A DNA stretch of 40,315 nt, from the NCBI GenBank assembly GCA_026708015.1, contig JAPOVT010000044.1:1-40315 (forward strand). Reading direction: 5' to 3'. The notes below the pieces were generated by a model, which did no database searches, was not told where the DNA came from, and saw only the letters and a list, made by a program, of their open reading frames with translations. This document shows, piece by piece, positions 22,926 through 30,965 of the stretch. A program made the translations under genes and the position numbers. The DNA comes from a bacterium. Lineage in GTDB: Bacteria; Actinomycetota; Acidimicrobiia; Acidimicrobiales; Bin134. The first letter of the stretch is position 1; each line of letters starts with the position of its first letter.

Positions 22926-23591
22926 TCACTGGACTGGTGTGGTGACTTCGGGGACGTCGTTGGAAGCCGAGTTGACCAGGCGCGATACCTCGTAGACCTC
23001 CAGGGCATCATCGGGGTAAGGCTCGAGGAGCTGTGTCAGGGCATCGCTGTCATCGATAGCGGTGTCAAGCCAGATGTCCTCTGCTCCTTCGGCCAGGATG
23101 ACCGGCATTCGATGGTGGATCGGTTTGAGCACTTCGTTTGCCGCGGTGGTGATGATGGCGCACGATGGGATGCGGTTGCCCTCGGGATCTGTCCATATTG
23201 ACCACAGTCCGGGGAAGGCGAAGGGCTCACCGGATCGCATGACGATTCTCATCGGGCGCTTGATATCGCCCACCTTCTGCCACTCATAGAAGCCGTCGGC
23301 GGGCACCAGGCACCGCCGGTTCTTCAGCGACCCGCGGAAAGTGGGCTTCTCGGCCACCGTTTCGGCCCGGGCGTTGATGAGGGGGCGGCTAGAGGATCCG
23401 TCCTTGGACCACGATGGGATGAGCCCCCAACGCATGAAACCGGCTCGCCGAGTGTCGCCGCCGATTACGGTCAGCACCTGCTGGGTGGGAGAGACGTTGT
23501 AGCGCGGCGCGAAATCGCCTCGGTCGCCGTCGAATTCGAACCGCTGGGCCAACTCTTGCAGGCTAGCGGTCAGGCTGTACCGGCCACACAT
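22926..23591 (-). CDS. yedK: SRAP (SOS response-associated peptidase) family protein
   Basis: A 221-residue protein from ATG 23591. The start MCGRYS places Cys2 as the catalytic residue after Met removal. Further family motifs are RYNVSPTQQVLTV, MRWGLIPSW, INARAET (Asn73), FYEWQK (Glu103) and PIHHRMPVIL (His160). SRAP proteins (YedK/HMCES) cross-link to abasic sites in single-stranded DNA and protect them. A longer reading to 24266 runs into unrelated sequence and was rejected. No repair genes are adjacent, so it is likely an independent unit. Confidence 0.9.
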   Translation of the reverse strand: MCGRYSLTASLQELAQRFEFDGDRGDFAPRYNVSPTQQVLTVIGGDTRRAGFMRWGLIPSWSKDGSSSRPLINARAETVAEKPTFRGSLKNRRCLVPADGFYEWQKVGDIKRPMRIVMRSGEPFAFPGLWSIWTDPEGNRIPSCAIITTAANEVLKPIHHRMPVILAEGAEDIWLDTAIDDSDALTQLLEPYPDDALEVYEVSRLVNSASNDVPEVTTPVQ

Positions 23592-23622
23592 CTCGGTCTC
23601 ATTATGGGTCTGAACGGGGGCG

Positions 23623-23823
23623 TCATTCCTGGCCGTCGAGTTCGGCGATGATATCTTCGGTGTGCTCGCCGAGCTTGGAGGCGGGGCCGGTACACCCCAG
23701 TTTCGGTTTGGGCGAACCGGATGGGCGTGTTGGGGGTGATCACGGGGCGGGCCGAGCCGGGGTGCTCCACCGCCACCAGCATCTTGCGGGCCTTCACGTG
23801 GGGGTCGTGGTACAGGTCGGCGA
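23623..23823 (-). pseudogene. C-terminal relic of a CaiB/BaiF CoA-transferase
   Basis: The minus strand reads ADLYHDPHVKARKMLVAVEHPGS, PVITPNTPIRFAQTETGVYRP, closely matching the tail of the intact CoA-transferase (ADLYRDAHVSARQMLVAVDHPGS). One extra C after GTGTACCGGCCC shifts the frame; correcting it restores a tail ending KLGEHTEDIIAELDGQE and a TGA at 23625-23623. Only about 67 codons survive. Confidence 0.75.
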
Positions 23824-23895
23824 ACGTACACCACATCTTTTGCCGTCTCTAACCATCCCCTTGACAGATTCTGGCTCGCAGTCAAGCATGGGCCG

Positions 23896-24699
23896 GTGAC
23901 CATTGAGGGAGTTGCGGCCCTAGAGGTCTTCCACAAGAGGATCGTCGAGGTAACCCGAACGCTCACCGATGCCGAGTGGATGGCGCCGTCGGCGTGTCCG
24001 GGGTGGCGGGTGCGAGATGTGATCGCCCACATCGGAGCAGGCGCCCGCAGCGTGATCGACCCGCTCCCGGTGCCCGAAGACCGGCTGCCTCTGCCCGCCA
24101 ATCGGGAGCGGGAGCACGACGTGCATGTGGACATCCGACGAAGCTGGACCATCGCCGAGGTGGTGGACGAGTTCGAGCGCTTTGGCGCTGAGCGGCTGGA
24201 GCGGCTGCCCGGGCTCCAAGAAGAGCCGCTGGCCTCCACCGAGATTGAGATTCCCGGGCTGGGCACCTATCCCATGCACGCCGCGGCCAACGGGCTGTCG
24301 TTCGACTGCTTCTGCCACCTGTACCACGACATCGTCGCACCCGGCGGCCCGATCCGGCGGGAGCTGCCCGCGCCGGCCCACGAGGAGATGCTGCCGGTGG
24401 TTCAGTGGATGATGTGGGGGTTGCCCCAGATGCAGGGCCCGGAGCTGGACGACTCCCTGCTGGCACCGATCACCATCAGCTTCACCGGCCCCGGCGAAAG
24501 CGCATGGACGGTGCGAAGGCCCGACCCCCAAGGCGGGCTGGTCGTGGAGTCCGGCTGGGGAGCAGAGGTTGTGGTCACCTCGTCGGCGGTGGATTTCGTG
24601 TCGTGGGGCACGGGCCGCTCCGCGTGGCATGCGGCTTGCGATGTGGATGGCGACAGGGCGGTGGCAACTGCCTTCTTGTCCACCTTGGACATCGTTTGA
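23896..24699 (+). CDS. MDMPI/TIGR03083 family protein (mycothiol-dependent isomerase-like)
   Basis: A 267-residue protein from GTG 23896. The N-terminal DinB-like helical bundle shows LTDAEWMAPSACPGWRVRDVIAHI, with the conserved W..pt.CpGW.V.dv..H core, and a later FCHLYHD provides further His residues for a metal site. The C-terminal part (about 185-267) is the MDMPI C-terminal type. Members include mycothiol-dependent maleylpyruvate isomerase, but most are of unknown function. A TTGACA at 23861 is the best -35 candidate, though the -10 is poor. The next gene follows after 17 bp. Confidence 0.8.
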   Translation: MTIEGVAALEVFHKRIVEVTRTLTDAEWMAPSACPGWRVRDVIAHIGAGARSVIDPLPVPEDRLPLPANREREHDVHVDIRRSWTIAEVVDEFERFGAERLERLPGLQEEPLASTEIEIPGLGTYPMHAAANGLSFDCFCHLYHDIVAPGGPIRRELPAPAHEEMLPVVQWMMWGLPQMQGPELDDSLLAPITISFTGPGESAWTVRRPDPQGGLVVESGWGAEVVVTSSAVDFVSWGTGRSAWHAACDVDGDRAVATAFLSTLDIV

Positions 24700-24716
24700 G
24701 CTCGAACAACAACCCG

Positions 24717-24944
24717 ATGACTGTCACCGCTCCCGACCCTGCTGCATTTGCCGCGGCCTGCGCCGCCGACGGCGAGATGCGCTTGGCGGTCCACTACTGG
24801 ACCGGCGGGCTGCGCCTGGGCATCGCCGGATCCACCCACACCGAGGTGGCCGACGTTGGGCACTTCCCGATGCAGGAGAACCCCGAGGTCTTCATCAGAT
24901 ACCTGCTGCCGATACTGGACCAGATCGAAGCTCGGGCAAACTGA
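24717..24944 (+). CDS. Small chimeric ORF, possible alpha/beta-hydrolase tail
   Basis: 75 residues from ATG 24717. The second half, EVADVGHFPMQENPEVFIRYLLPILDQI, is typical of the last helix of alpha/beta-hydrolases, including the catalytic-His-like GHFP. The first half, AAACAADGEMRLAVHYWTGGLRLGIAGS, belongs to no hydrolase segment and resembles small SCP-2-like text. It appears to be a fusion of two fragments after a deletion, still in frame between two intact genes. Whether it is expressed is unclear. Confidence 0.45.
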   Translation: MTVTAPDPAAFAAACAADGEMRLAVHYWTGGLRLGIAGSTHTEVADVGHFPMQENPEVFIRYLLPILDQIEARAN

Positions 24945-24967
24945 CCGAGGAAGAACAGGAGAAGGTT

Positions 24968-25849
24968 ATGGGAGCTCAAGTCGAGAGAAGGCCGGTGGTG
25001 GTCACCGGCGGTGGCAGCGGAATCGGAGCGGCGCTGGCACTGGAAGCCGCCGGCCGCGGCGCTAGCCATGTCGCAGTCACAGACGTGGACCTTGAGGCTG
25101 CCCAGGCCGTGGCCGAGAGCATCGCCGCCCAGGGCGGCACCGCGGCGGCCCACCGGTGCGACGTGACCGACGCGGCGGGGATGGAAGATCTAGCCCAAGC
25201 CATCGCTGCCGACCACGGCATCCCAGGTCTGGTGTGCGCCAACGCAGGAGTGATGTCGGCAATGGCGCCGCTGTTGGATGCCGCTTCGAGCGATGCCGAG
25301 TGGGTGGTCAGGGTCAACGTGTTGGGCACGATAAACACACTCCAGAGCTTCGGTCGGCTCATGTCCGCCGGCCAAGAACAGGGCTGGCTCATGGCCACCG
25401 GCTCGGAGCACTCTGTGGGCGTTCCCCACGCCAACTCCGGTCCCTACACCGCATCAAAGCACGCGGTGCTGGGAATGTGCGATGTTCTGCGAGTCGAACT
25501 GCCCGATCACGTTGGGATAAGCGTTGTTTGCCCCGGCCTCACCGCAAGCCTTCTATGGAATGCCACCCGCCAGCGTCCCGAACGCTTCGGCGGCAGCGCG
25601 GACAACGATCCAGGCGCAGGAGCATTTATGGAGCAGATGGGGATGAGCGCCGAAGCCGTCGCCCAGCGGGCCTTCGACGGAATCGCCGCGGGCCACTTTC
25701 TGATCCCCACTCACTACCATGCCCGGGCCTACGCCGAACAGCGAGCCGACGACATGGCCGAGGCCTACGACCGGCTGTCTGAAATCGACACCGCCGACTA
25801 CGACCTCAACAGAACCGTCACCCAGTTCTTGGAGCAACTCGCCGACTGA
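24968..25849 (+). CDS. Short-chain dehydrogenase/reductase (SDR)
   Basis: A 293-residue classical-type SDR from ATG 24968 with AGGAGAAGG upstream. The cofactor motif is VVVTGGGSGIGAALALE, then CDVTDAAGMEDL, NAGVMSAMAPLL and the catalytic Ser (GSEHS)...YTASK with Tyr and Lys. The acidic residue after the second strand (VTDVDLE) favours NAD over NADP. The substrate is unknown. It lies 23 bp after the chimeric ORF and forms the end of the small plus-strand group with the MDMPI-like gene. Confidence 0.88.
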   Translation: MGAQVERRPVVVTGGGSGIGAALALEAAGRGASHVAVTDVDLEAAQAVAESIAAQGGTAAAHRCDVTDAAGMEDLAQAIAADHGIPGLVCANAGVMSAMAPLLDAASSDAEWVVRVNVLGTINTLQSFGRLMSAGQEQGWLMATGSEHSVGVPHANSGPYTASKHAVLGMCDVLRVELPDHVGISVVCPGLTASLLWNATRQRPERFGGSADNDPGAGAFMEQMGMSAEAVAQRAFDGIAAGHFLIPTHYHARAYAEQRADDMAEAYDRLSEIDTADYDLNRTVTQFLEQLAD

Positions 25850-26032
25850 TGCGGCCCGGCGCGTACCGCGGCTCAGCTAGGGCCTGGGCCTCGGGAGTGG
25901 CCACCACGGCGGTCGGCTCGGAAACGGCCTCGATCCCTACCGATTGCTCCGTAGTTGGCCGAGCAGAGATAGGGAATACACATCGGCCATTTGGTCTAGC
26001 GTGGCGGAAATTGTCATTACGGGAGGTGTTTC

Positions 26033-26707
26033 GTGGCGGGAATGTTGAGAGTCCCGTTGCTTCAACTTGTTCGCGTCCTCGGCGAGGAGCGGTATGACGT
26101 CATCCTGGCCTTGTGTACAGCCATGGTGGCGCTGTCGGCCACCGGTGTCGATGCGCTGACGGCGACTGCGGGCATCGTCGGTTTGGCTCTCATCACCGGA
26201 ACGCTCATCGAGTCGTCTGCACTGGCCGTGGGCCGGGTCAAGGCATGGGCGCTGCTGGCCGGGTTTGGTGCCGCCACCGCGATTGAGCTTGCTGTGACGG
26301 GCCAAGGCAATGCCCGCATCGGCCCGGCCATCTTGCTGGCGATAGGCATCGTCGCCGCGGTCACCATCTCCAGGCAGGTGCTGTCGCGGCCCCTGCCCGA
26401 CACCACCTCGATAGCGGCCTCGGCGTGCGCCTACCTGCTCATCGGGTACTCGTTTGCCAGCCTCTACATACTGATCGACCGCATCGCCGCCGACCCGTTC
26501 TTGTCGTCGGGCGAAGCGCTCACTCCTGAATCGGCCGTCTACTTCAGCTTCGTCACCCTGACCACGCTCGGCTTCGGCGACCTCACCCCGGCGGCATCAA
26601 GCGGCCGGACGCTGGTAACCCTGGAGGCCATGGCCGGACAGTTCTACATCGCCATCGCCGTAGCCCGACTGGTAGCCGGAATGGCAACCAACAAAAAAGA
26701 CGCCTGA
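26033..26707 (+). CDS. Potassium-channel-like membrane protein
   Basis: A 224-residue protein from GTG 26033, with GGGAGGTG five bases upstream. Four hydrophobic segments (about 20-110) are followed by SIAASACAYLLIGYSFASLYILID, a pore helix and selectivity filter (YFSFVTLTTLGFGDLTP) and a last segment AGQFYIAIAVARLVAGMA. The TLGFGD filter is the Ion_trans_2 type seen in two-helix potassium channels, here with extra N-terminal helices and no RCK or cyclic-nucleotide domain. Subunits would tetramerise in the membrane. Confidence 0.85.
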   Translation: MAGMLRVPLLQLVRVLGEERYDVILALCTAMVALSATGVDALTATAGIVGLALITGTLIESSALAVGRVKAWALLAGFGAATAIELAVTGQGNARIGPAILLAIGIVAAVTISRQVLSRPLPDTTSIAASACAYLLIGYSFASLYILIDRIAADPFLSSGEALTPESAVYFSFVTLTTLGFGDLTPAASSGRTLVTLEAMAGQFYIAIAVARLVAGMATNKKDA

Positions 26708-26809
26708 GCAACCCCGCCGCTGGCTAACCGTGTTTGGGGATGGGGGCATAGTGAGTGCAGCAACAGCATCAGATACCGTGCTAGCACAGCATTTAGTGTC
26801 GTTTCGCGC

Positions 26810-26815
26810 TAGAAT
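26810..26815 (+). promoter_or_regulatory. Possible -10 box for a leaderless transcript
   Basis: TAGAAT at 26810-26815 fits the actinobacterial -10 (TANNNT) and ends six bases before the ATG at 26822 of the ATPase gene, so transcription would start at or next to the start codon. No Shine-Dalgarno-like sequence lies upstream. No good -35 box was found. Confidence 0.4.
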
Positions 26816-26821
26816 CCCCGG

Positions 26822-28069
26822 ATGTCCTCTGTCTACCGGCCTCGTCTGGTTGATGGCCTGCTTGACGAATACCTGGCAGAGTTTCCGGCGGTGATGCTTG
26901 TCGGGCCGCGCGCCTGCGGGAAGACCACCACCGCCGCTCGCCACGCCGCCACCGTGATGAGACTCGACACTGAACAGGGTTCCGACGCGTTGCGCGCCGA
27001 CCCCGATGCCGCCTTGCGCAACCGGGCCGAGCCGGTGCTGCTCGACGAGTGGCAGGAGGTCCCGGCCGTTATGGGAGCGGTGAAGCGCGCCGTGGACTCC
27101 GAGCGGCGACCAGGGCGATTCCTCATCACCGGCTCGGCACGCTCCAACACCGATGAGCGGCTGTGGCCCGGCACCGGACGCGTTGTGATGCTGGCCATGC
27201 ATCCCCTGACAGTGGCCGAGGCTTTGGGCACACCTCCCCGCCCCTTCATTGACCGTGTCGCAGCAGGAGAGGGGCTTGTGGGTGCCGACCCGCCGCTCGA
27301 TGTGGCGGACTATCTGGGCCTGGCGCTTCTAGGTGGCTTCCCGGAACCCGCGCTCGATCTCGGCGAGGCTGGCGCTCAGCGCTGGCTGGCCAGCTACGCC
27401 GATCAGGTGGCCCTTCGAGACGCCCGCTCCCACGGTCTCGCGCCTGATTCACTTCGGCTGCGCAGGTATCTGGAGGCGCTGGCGATCAACTCAGCCGGTA
27501 CCCCCCAGCACAAGACCATCTATGAGGCGGCTGGGGTCGACCGCCGCACGGCTCAATCCTATGAGCAGCTTCTCAGCGACCTGGTTGTGGTCGACCACCT
27601 CGGCGCATGGTCCACGAACCGGCTCAAGCGTCTGAGCCGCACCCCCAAACGGTATTTGGTGGACTCAGGGCTGATGGCCGGAATCCTCGAGGTGGGCCGT
27701 GAAGATGCCTTGGGCGATGGCGTGCTAACCGGCGCCCTGATCGACACCTTCGTTGTCGCCCAGCTTCGGGCCGAGGCGGCCGTGGCCGATATGCGCTATC
27801 GGCTCTCGCACTTGCGAGACCACAACGGTCGGCGAGAAGTCGATGTGATCGCCGAACTGCCCCGGGGACGCCTGATCGGCATCGAGGTCAAAGCCGCGGC
27901 CGGCGTGCGCCGAAGCGACGCCCGCCACCTGATGTGGCTCCGGGACAGCGTGGGCGAATCGTTCGTAGCCGGTGTAGTGCTCCACACTGGCTACGACACC
28001 ATCGAACTCGACGACCGGATCGTCGCCGCCCCAATCTCAACACTCTGGACTGCGAACGGGACCCAGTGA
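26822..28069 (+). CDS. AAA-family ATPase with DUF4143 domain (second subtype)
   Basis: A 415-residue protein: VYRPRLVDGLLDEYL, Walker A GPRACGKTTTAARHAA (about 28-43), VLLDEWQEVPAV, FLITGSARSNTDERLWPGTGR, then the helical domain PKRYLVDSGLMAGIL and the nuclease-like core REVDVIAELPRGRLIGIEVKAAAG. The family has the architecture of an NTPase joined to a PD-(D/E)xK-like fold. It is clearly more distant from the two minus-strand copies than they are from each other (different text between Walker A and the LTGSA segment). A leaderless start is possible. Confidence 0.87.
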   Translation: MSSVYRPRLVDGLLDEYLAEFPAVMLVGPRACGKTTTAARHAATVMRLDTEQGSDALRADPDAALRNRAEPVLLDEWQEVPAVMGAVKRAVDSERRPGRFLITGSARSNTDERLWPGTGRVVMLAMHPLTVAEALGTPPRPFIDRVAAGEGLVGADPPLDVADYLGLALLGGFPEPALDLGEAGAQRWLASYADQVALRDARSHGLAPDSLRLRRYLEALAINSAGTPQHKTIYEAAGVDRRTAQSYEQLLSDLVVVDHLGAWSTNRLKRLSRTPKRYLVDSGLMAGILEVGREDALGDGVLTGALIDTFVVAQLRAEAAVADMRYRLSHLRDHNGRREVDVIAELPRGRLIGIEVKAAAGVRRSDARHLMWLRDSVGESFVAGVVLHTGYDTIELDDRIVAAPISTLWTANGTQ

Positions 28070-28085
28070 GCAGACGGCGCAGGGG

Positions 28086-28322
28086 CTAGCGGCGGAAGCG
28101 GAGGGCCCGGGATCGACGGCGAGTGGCGATCTGGGCGGCGCGCTGCTGGGGGGCCACGAAGCTGAAGATGCCGTCGGCATCAACGTCGAAGTCGTCGCTG
28201 GAGCGCTCCGCGGTGATCCCCATGTCGCCCTGGTGCATCTCCCCATGCGCGCTCCGCACCACGAACAGCGCCCCCGGCGGCAGCTACCCGTCCACCCGGT
28301 AGACGTGGTCGGCGCTGACCAC
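28086..28322 (-). pseudogene. Short ORF interrupted by TAG
   Basis: From GTG 28322 the frame reads VVSADHVYRVDG, meets TAG at 28286-28284, and then continues LPPGALFVVRSAHGEMHQGDMGITAERSSDDFDVDADGIFSFVAPQQRAAQIATRRRSRAL to TAG 28086. The two parts read as one coherent protein, so a nonsense mutation is likely. It could also be the far end of a longer gene lost in rearrangement. No family is recognised. Confidence 0.4.
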
Positions 28323-28341
28323 CGCTCATTTTGCGGTCCGG

Positions 28342-29634
28342 TTAGGGGCCGAGTGCGGTGATGGGGGCGACTTGCACGCCGTCGGGGCGGCGGTAGGCGG
28401 CGCCGGTGGGGGTTATCACCAACAGGGCCGCCATGCTGGCTGTGCGCTGGCGGGTCGTCTTCTGCTTGAGGCGGAGCAGCGTTTTGGCGGCGCTGTCGAT
28501 GACTTTGGGGCTGGTGTTGAGCTTAACTTCGGCGGCGACCCATGAGCCGTCGGCGCGTTCGATGATGGCGTCGGCCTCCAGCCCGCCGCTGTCGCGGTAG
28601 TGGAAGACGGTGGCGCGCTGCGCTTGGCTGTAGATGCGGAGATCGCGCACAGCCAGCGATTCGAGCAAGCAGCCGAAAGCCGTAAGGTCGGACATCAGCC
28701 GCTCAGGGGTGGCCCCCAGCATGGCAGCAGCCAATGAGGGATCGGCGAAGTGCCGCTTGGCCTCTTTCCGCAGGGTGGCCTTCGACCGGAGGCTCACCGC
28801 CCAGGCAGGCTGGTCCTCGACAACGAAGATGCGGCGCAAAGCGTCTAGGTAGGCGGCAACGGTATTGCGGGCCGGGGGATGGCCGATGTCCATGTCGGCC
28901 GCCAGCTTGGTCGTCTTGGCCTCGGTGGCCACGTTGAGGGAGATCGACGCCAAGAGCCGCCGCACCATGGTCGGGTCGTGCCTCACGCCGTTGCCGGAGG
29001 GGATGTCAACGCGGGCGATCTCATTGGCATAGTCGCCCACCGACGCCAAGGCGTCATCCTCGCTATGGCCGAGGTTCTGGGGCCAGCCGCCGACGCATAT
29101 CGCAGTGGCGATGTCTCGCAAGCGCACCGCCTCGTCTCGCAGACAGGAGACGGCTTCGCCGTCGAACAGCTTCTCCAGCGAGACGATTCCGGTCGATTGC
29201 CCTGTCTCCCATAAAGACATCGGCCGCAGCAGAACCCGGCTGATGCGACCGGTACCGGTGTGGCGGGTCACATCGTCTTGCGGAACGGCCGAACCGGTGA
29301 GTATGAACTGGCCGGGCTCAGGCCGGTCATCGCACTCCCGGCGCACCCTGTTCCACAGGTGCGGGGCGTTCTGCCACTCGTCCAGCAGCCGGGGAGTAGC
29401 TCCTCGAAGCACCTCCACAGGATCAGCCGAAGCCAGCAAAAGCGCCGCCTCGTCGTCAAGGCGGACCTCGCTGCGGGCGAAGTGCCGCGCCATCCAAGTC
29501 TTGCCGCACCCCCGCACCCCCTCAATGAGGACCGCCCCCCGCCTGCGAAGCGCGCTCTCGACTTCTCGGCCCGCGATGCGGGGCAAATACCCGGGCATCG
29601 TGAGCGTGGCAGCCACCTCAGCCATAGATCGCAT
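28342..29634 (-). CDS. AAA-family ATPase with DUF4143 domain
   Basis: A 430-residue protein of the same subtype as the one at 1102-2376. Walker A GVRGCGKTWMARHFA, TPRLLDEWQ, FILTGSAVPQDDVTRHTGTGRISRV, LRPMSLWETGQSTG, RHFADPSLAAAML and the nuclease-like LEADAIIERADGSWVAAEVKLN are all present. ATG 29634 is preceded by a purine-rich GGGAAGCGGGG; ATG 29625 three codons in is an alternative. It ends 20 bp from the decayed ORF at 28086-28322 and is bordered upstream by the mobile-element scar. Confidence 0.87.
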   Translation of the reverse strand: MRSMAEVAATLTMPGYLPRIAGREVESALRRRGAVLIEGVRGCGKTWMARHFARSEVRLDDEAALLLASADPVEVLRGATPRLLDEWQNAPHLWNRVRRECDDRPEPGQFILTGSAVPQDDVTRHTGTGRISRVLLRPMSLWETGQSTGIVSLEKLFDGEAVSCLRDEAVRLRDIATAICVGGWPQNLGHSEDDALASVGDYANEIARVDIPSGNGVRHDPTMVRRLLASISLNVATEAKTTKLAADMDIGHPPARNTVAAYLDALRRIFVVEDQPAWAVSLRSKATLRKEAKRHFADPSLAAAMLGATPERLMSDLTAFGCLLESLAVRDLRIYSQAQRATVFHYRDSGGLEADAIIERADGSWVAAEVKLNTSPKVIDSAAKTLLRLKQKTTRQRTASMAALLVITPTGAAYRRPDGVQVAPITALGP

Positions 29635-30032
29635 CCCCGCTTCCCTAGAGCATTACAAAGCGTTTTGGGCACAAATGATAGCGCACTCTGCTAAATTCTC
29701 ATAACGCGTTCTGAAGGTGAATGACCGCGCGTTGATCGCCCCCCCCCCCTTACGTTGTTGGGTGGTCTCTAGCGTGGGAGTGTTGGGGGCTGGTTGCTCG
29801 CCGCGGCGGGTAGGGCTTTGTCCCCCTGTCGTTTGAGGGCTCGGGGGGTGGTGCCGCCCGCTGCGGGGGGCGTCTGGGACCTCTGACAGGTCTGATCGCC
29901 CAGCAGGAGGCTCTATTGAACGCCTACCGCTGCGAATTCGGCGTGGACCTCCAGCTAGCTGTGGTGGTTCAGGGCATGTGCAAGGGATGAGTCAAGACAT
30001 GTGCAAGGTTAGGGGGCCGCGATTGTGGCGCC
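29635..30032. other. Gene-free scar with 11-C tract and 11-bp repeats
   Basis: No gene is supported here. The stretch contains a homopolymer of eleven C (29739-29749), a very G/C-rich part at 29780-29880, and catgtgcaagg twice (29975-29985 and 29998-30008, 23 bp apart) just before the transposase relic, where an IS481-type end would lie. A plus-strand open segment (about 29812-29990) ends in QQEALLNAYRCEFGVDLQL, which looks protein-like but is not identified. Confidence 0.5.
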
Positions 30033-30452
30033 ATGTCGAAGCGGCGCGCAGCAATCCTGTCGGTGGTGCTCGAGGGGCGGACCCAGGCCGAAACAGCCAG
30101 GCACCACGGAGTCTCTGAGTCGACGGTGTCGCGCTGGGTCGCCCGATACCGCGCCGAGGGCGACGCCGCTTTCGAGGCCCGGTCACGGCGCCTCGCCGAG
30201 CGCGGCCTCGTCGACGCCAACCCCAAAAAGCGGCCCAAGTCCTCCTATGTGCGGTTCGCCACCGACCTGCCCAACGAGTGCCGGCAGTCCGACTTCTGCC
30301 TCTGGCGCCTCTCAGACGGCTCGACTGTCGAGGTCATCACCTGGCTCGACGACTGCTCCCGCTACGCGCTGTCGGTCACCGCCCACCGGCGCATCACCGG
30401 CCCCATCGCCGCCGCCGCCCCCACTCCGCCATCGGCATGGTCCCATCCATAG
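30033..30452 (+). pseudogene. IS481-like transposase, internally deleted and truncated
   Basis: The frame (139 codons) starts with the helix-turn-helix domain: LEGRTQAETARHHGVSESTVSRWVARYRAEGDAAFEARSRR. It then jumps to KKRPKSSYVRFATDLPNECRQSDFCLWRLSDGSTVEVITWLDDCSRYALSVTAHRRITGPI, the start of the DDE (rve) domain with the first catalytic Asp (QSDF) and the conserved LDDCSRY. About 60 residues between the two domains and everything after the first third of the catalytic core are missing. It is a deletion derivative that cannot transpose on its own. Confidence 0.75.
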
Positions 30453-30530
30453 AATACGAACTCACCCACACCCCCAATCCCCACAACCAACCTCTCCACG
30501 ATTAGGGGGGAAGCTCAGTCGCTTCCTGAG

Positions 30531-30575
30531 GGTTCCGACCGGTCCCCTGTGTGCTGGCAACCGGTTCCGACCGGT
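30531..30575. repeat. Two 13-bp repeats upstream of the AlpA-like gene
   Basis: ggttccgaccggt occurs at 30531-30543 and 30563-30575, 32 bp apart. The second copy lies within the partial palindrome accgg-ttccga-ccggt. The pair sits 23 bp before the AlpA-like gene and could be an autoregulatory or element-specific binding site. Confidence 0.55.
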
Positions 30576-30597
30576 GCGGCATAGCAGAGTGGTGGAC

Positions 30598-30813
30598 ATG
30601 GAAACTGACATTTGTGATCGCCGCAATGCGCTCTTGACCCGCCGTCAGGTGGAGGCGCTCTGCCGCCTGTCTACTAGCTCGATCTACAGGTTCATGCGCG
30701 ATGGACTGTTTCCCGAACCGATCCGCGTGGGGCGGCGCGCCGTACGCTGGTATGCATCAGAGATTGACGCATGGCTCGCCTCACGGCCACGCGCCACCGG
30801 CGACCAGCACTGA
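30598..30813 (+). CDS. AlpA/excisionase-like helix-turn-helix protein
   Basis: 71 residues from ATG 30598. LLTRRQVEALCRLSTSSIYRFMRDGLFPEPIRVGRRAVRWYASEIDAWLASR is the full AlpA-type winged helix-turn-helix (MerR-like fold): recognition helix SSIYRFM, wing FPEPIRVG, then VRW..SEIDAWL. Such proteins regulate excision of integrated elements and prophages. No integrase remains nearby, so it is probably the last gene of a lost element. Two GGTTCCGACCGGT repeats directly upstream are candidate operators. Confidence 0.8.
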   Translation: METDICDRRNALLTRRQVEALCRLSTSSIYRFMRDGLFPEPIRVGRRAVRWYASEIDAWLASRPRATGDQH

Positions 30814-30965
30814 GGCTCAACCCCAGAACTCACCACCTGATGCGATGCCCGCCTCCCTGGAACGGGTGGGCCTTTGGCACCGTTGCTCTGGGACCCGTTG
30901 CGCTGATGTGGCGATGCCATCACACAATGGATTCCGATGTCTTGAATGGTGGCACCTAGGCTGTT

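Noticed and set aside
22926..24266. 446-codon reading of the SRAP gene
   Set aside because: SRAP proteins need Met-Cys at the N-terminus, which is found at 23591; the upstream part overlaps the CaiB relic and the MDMPI-like gene.
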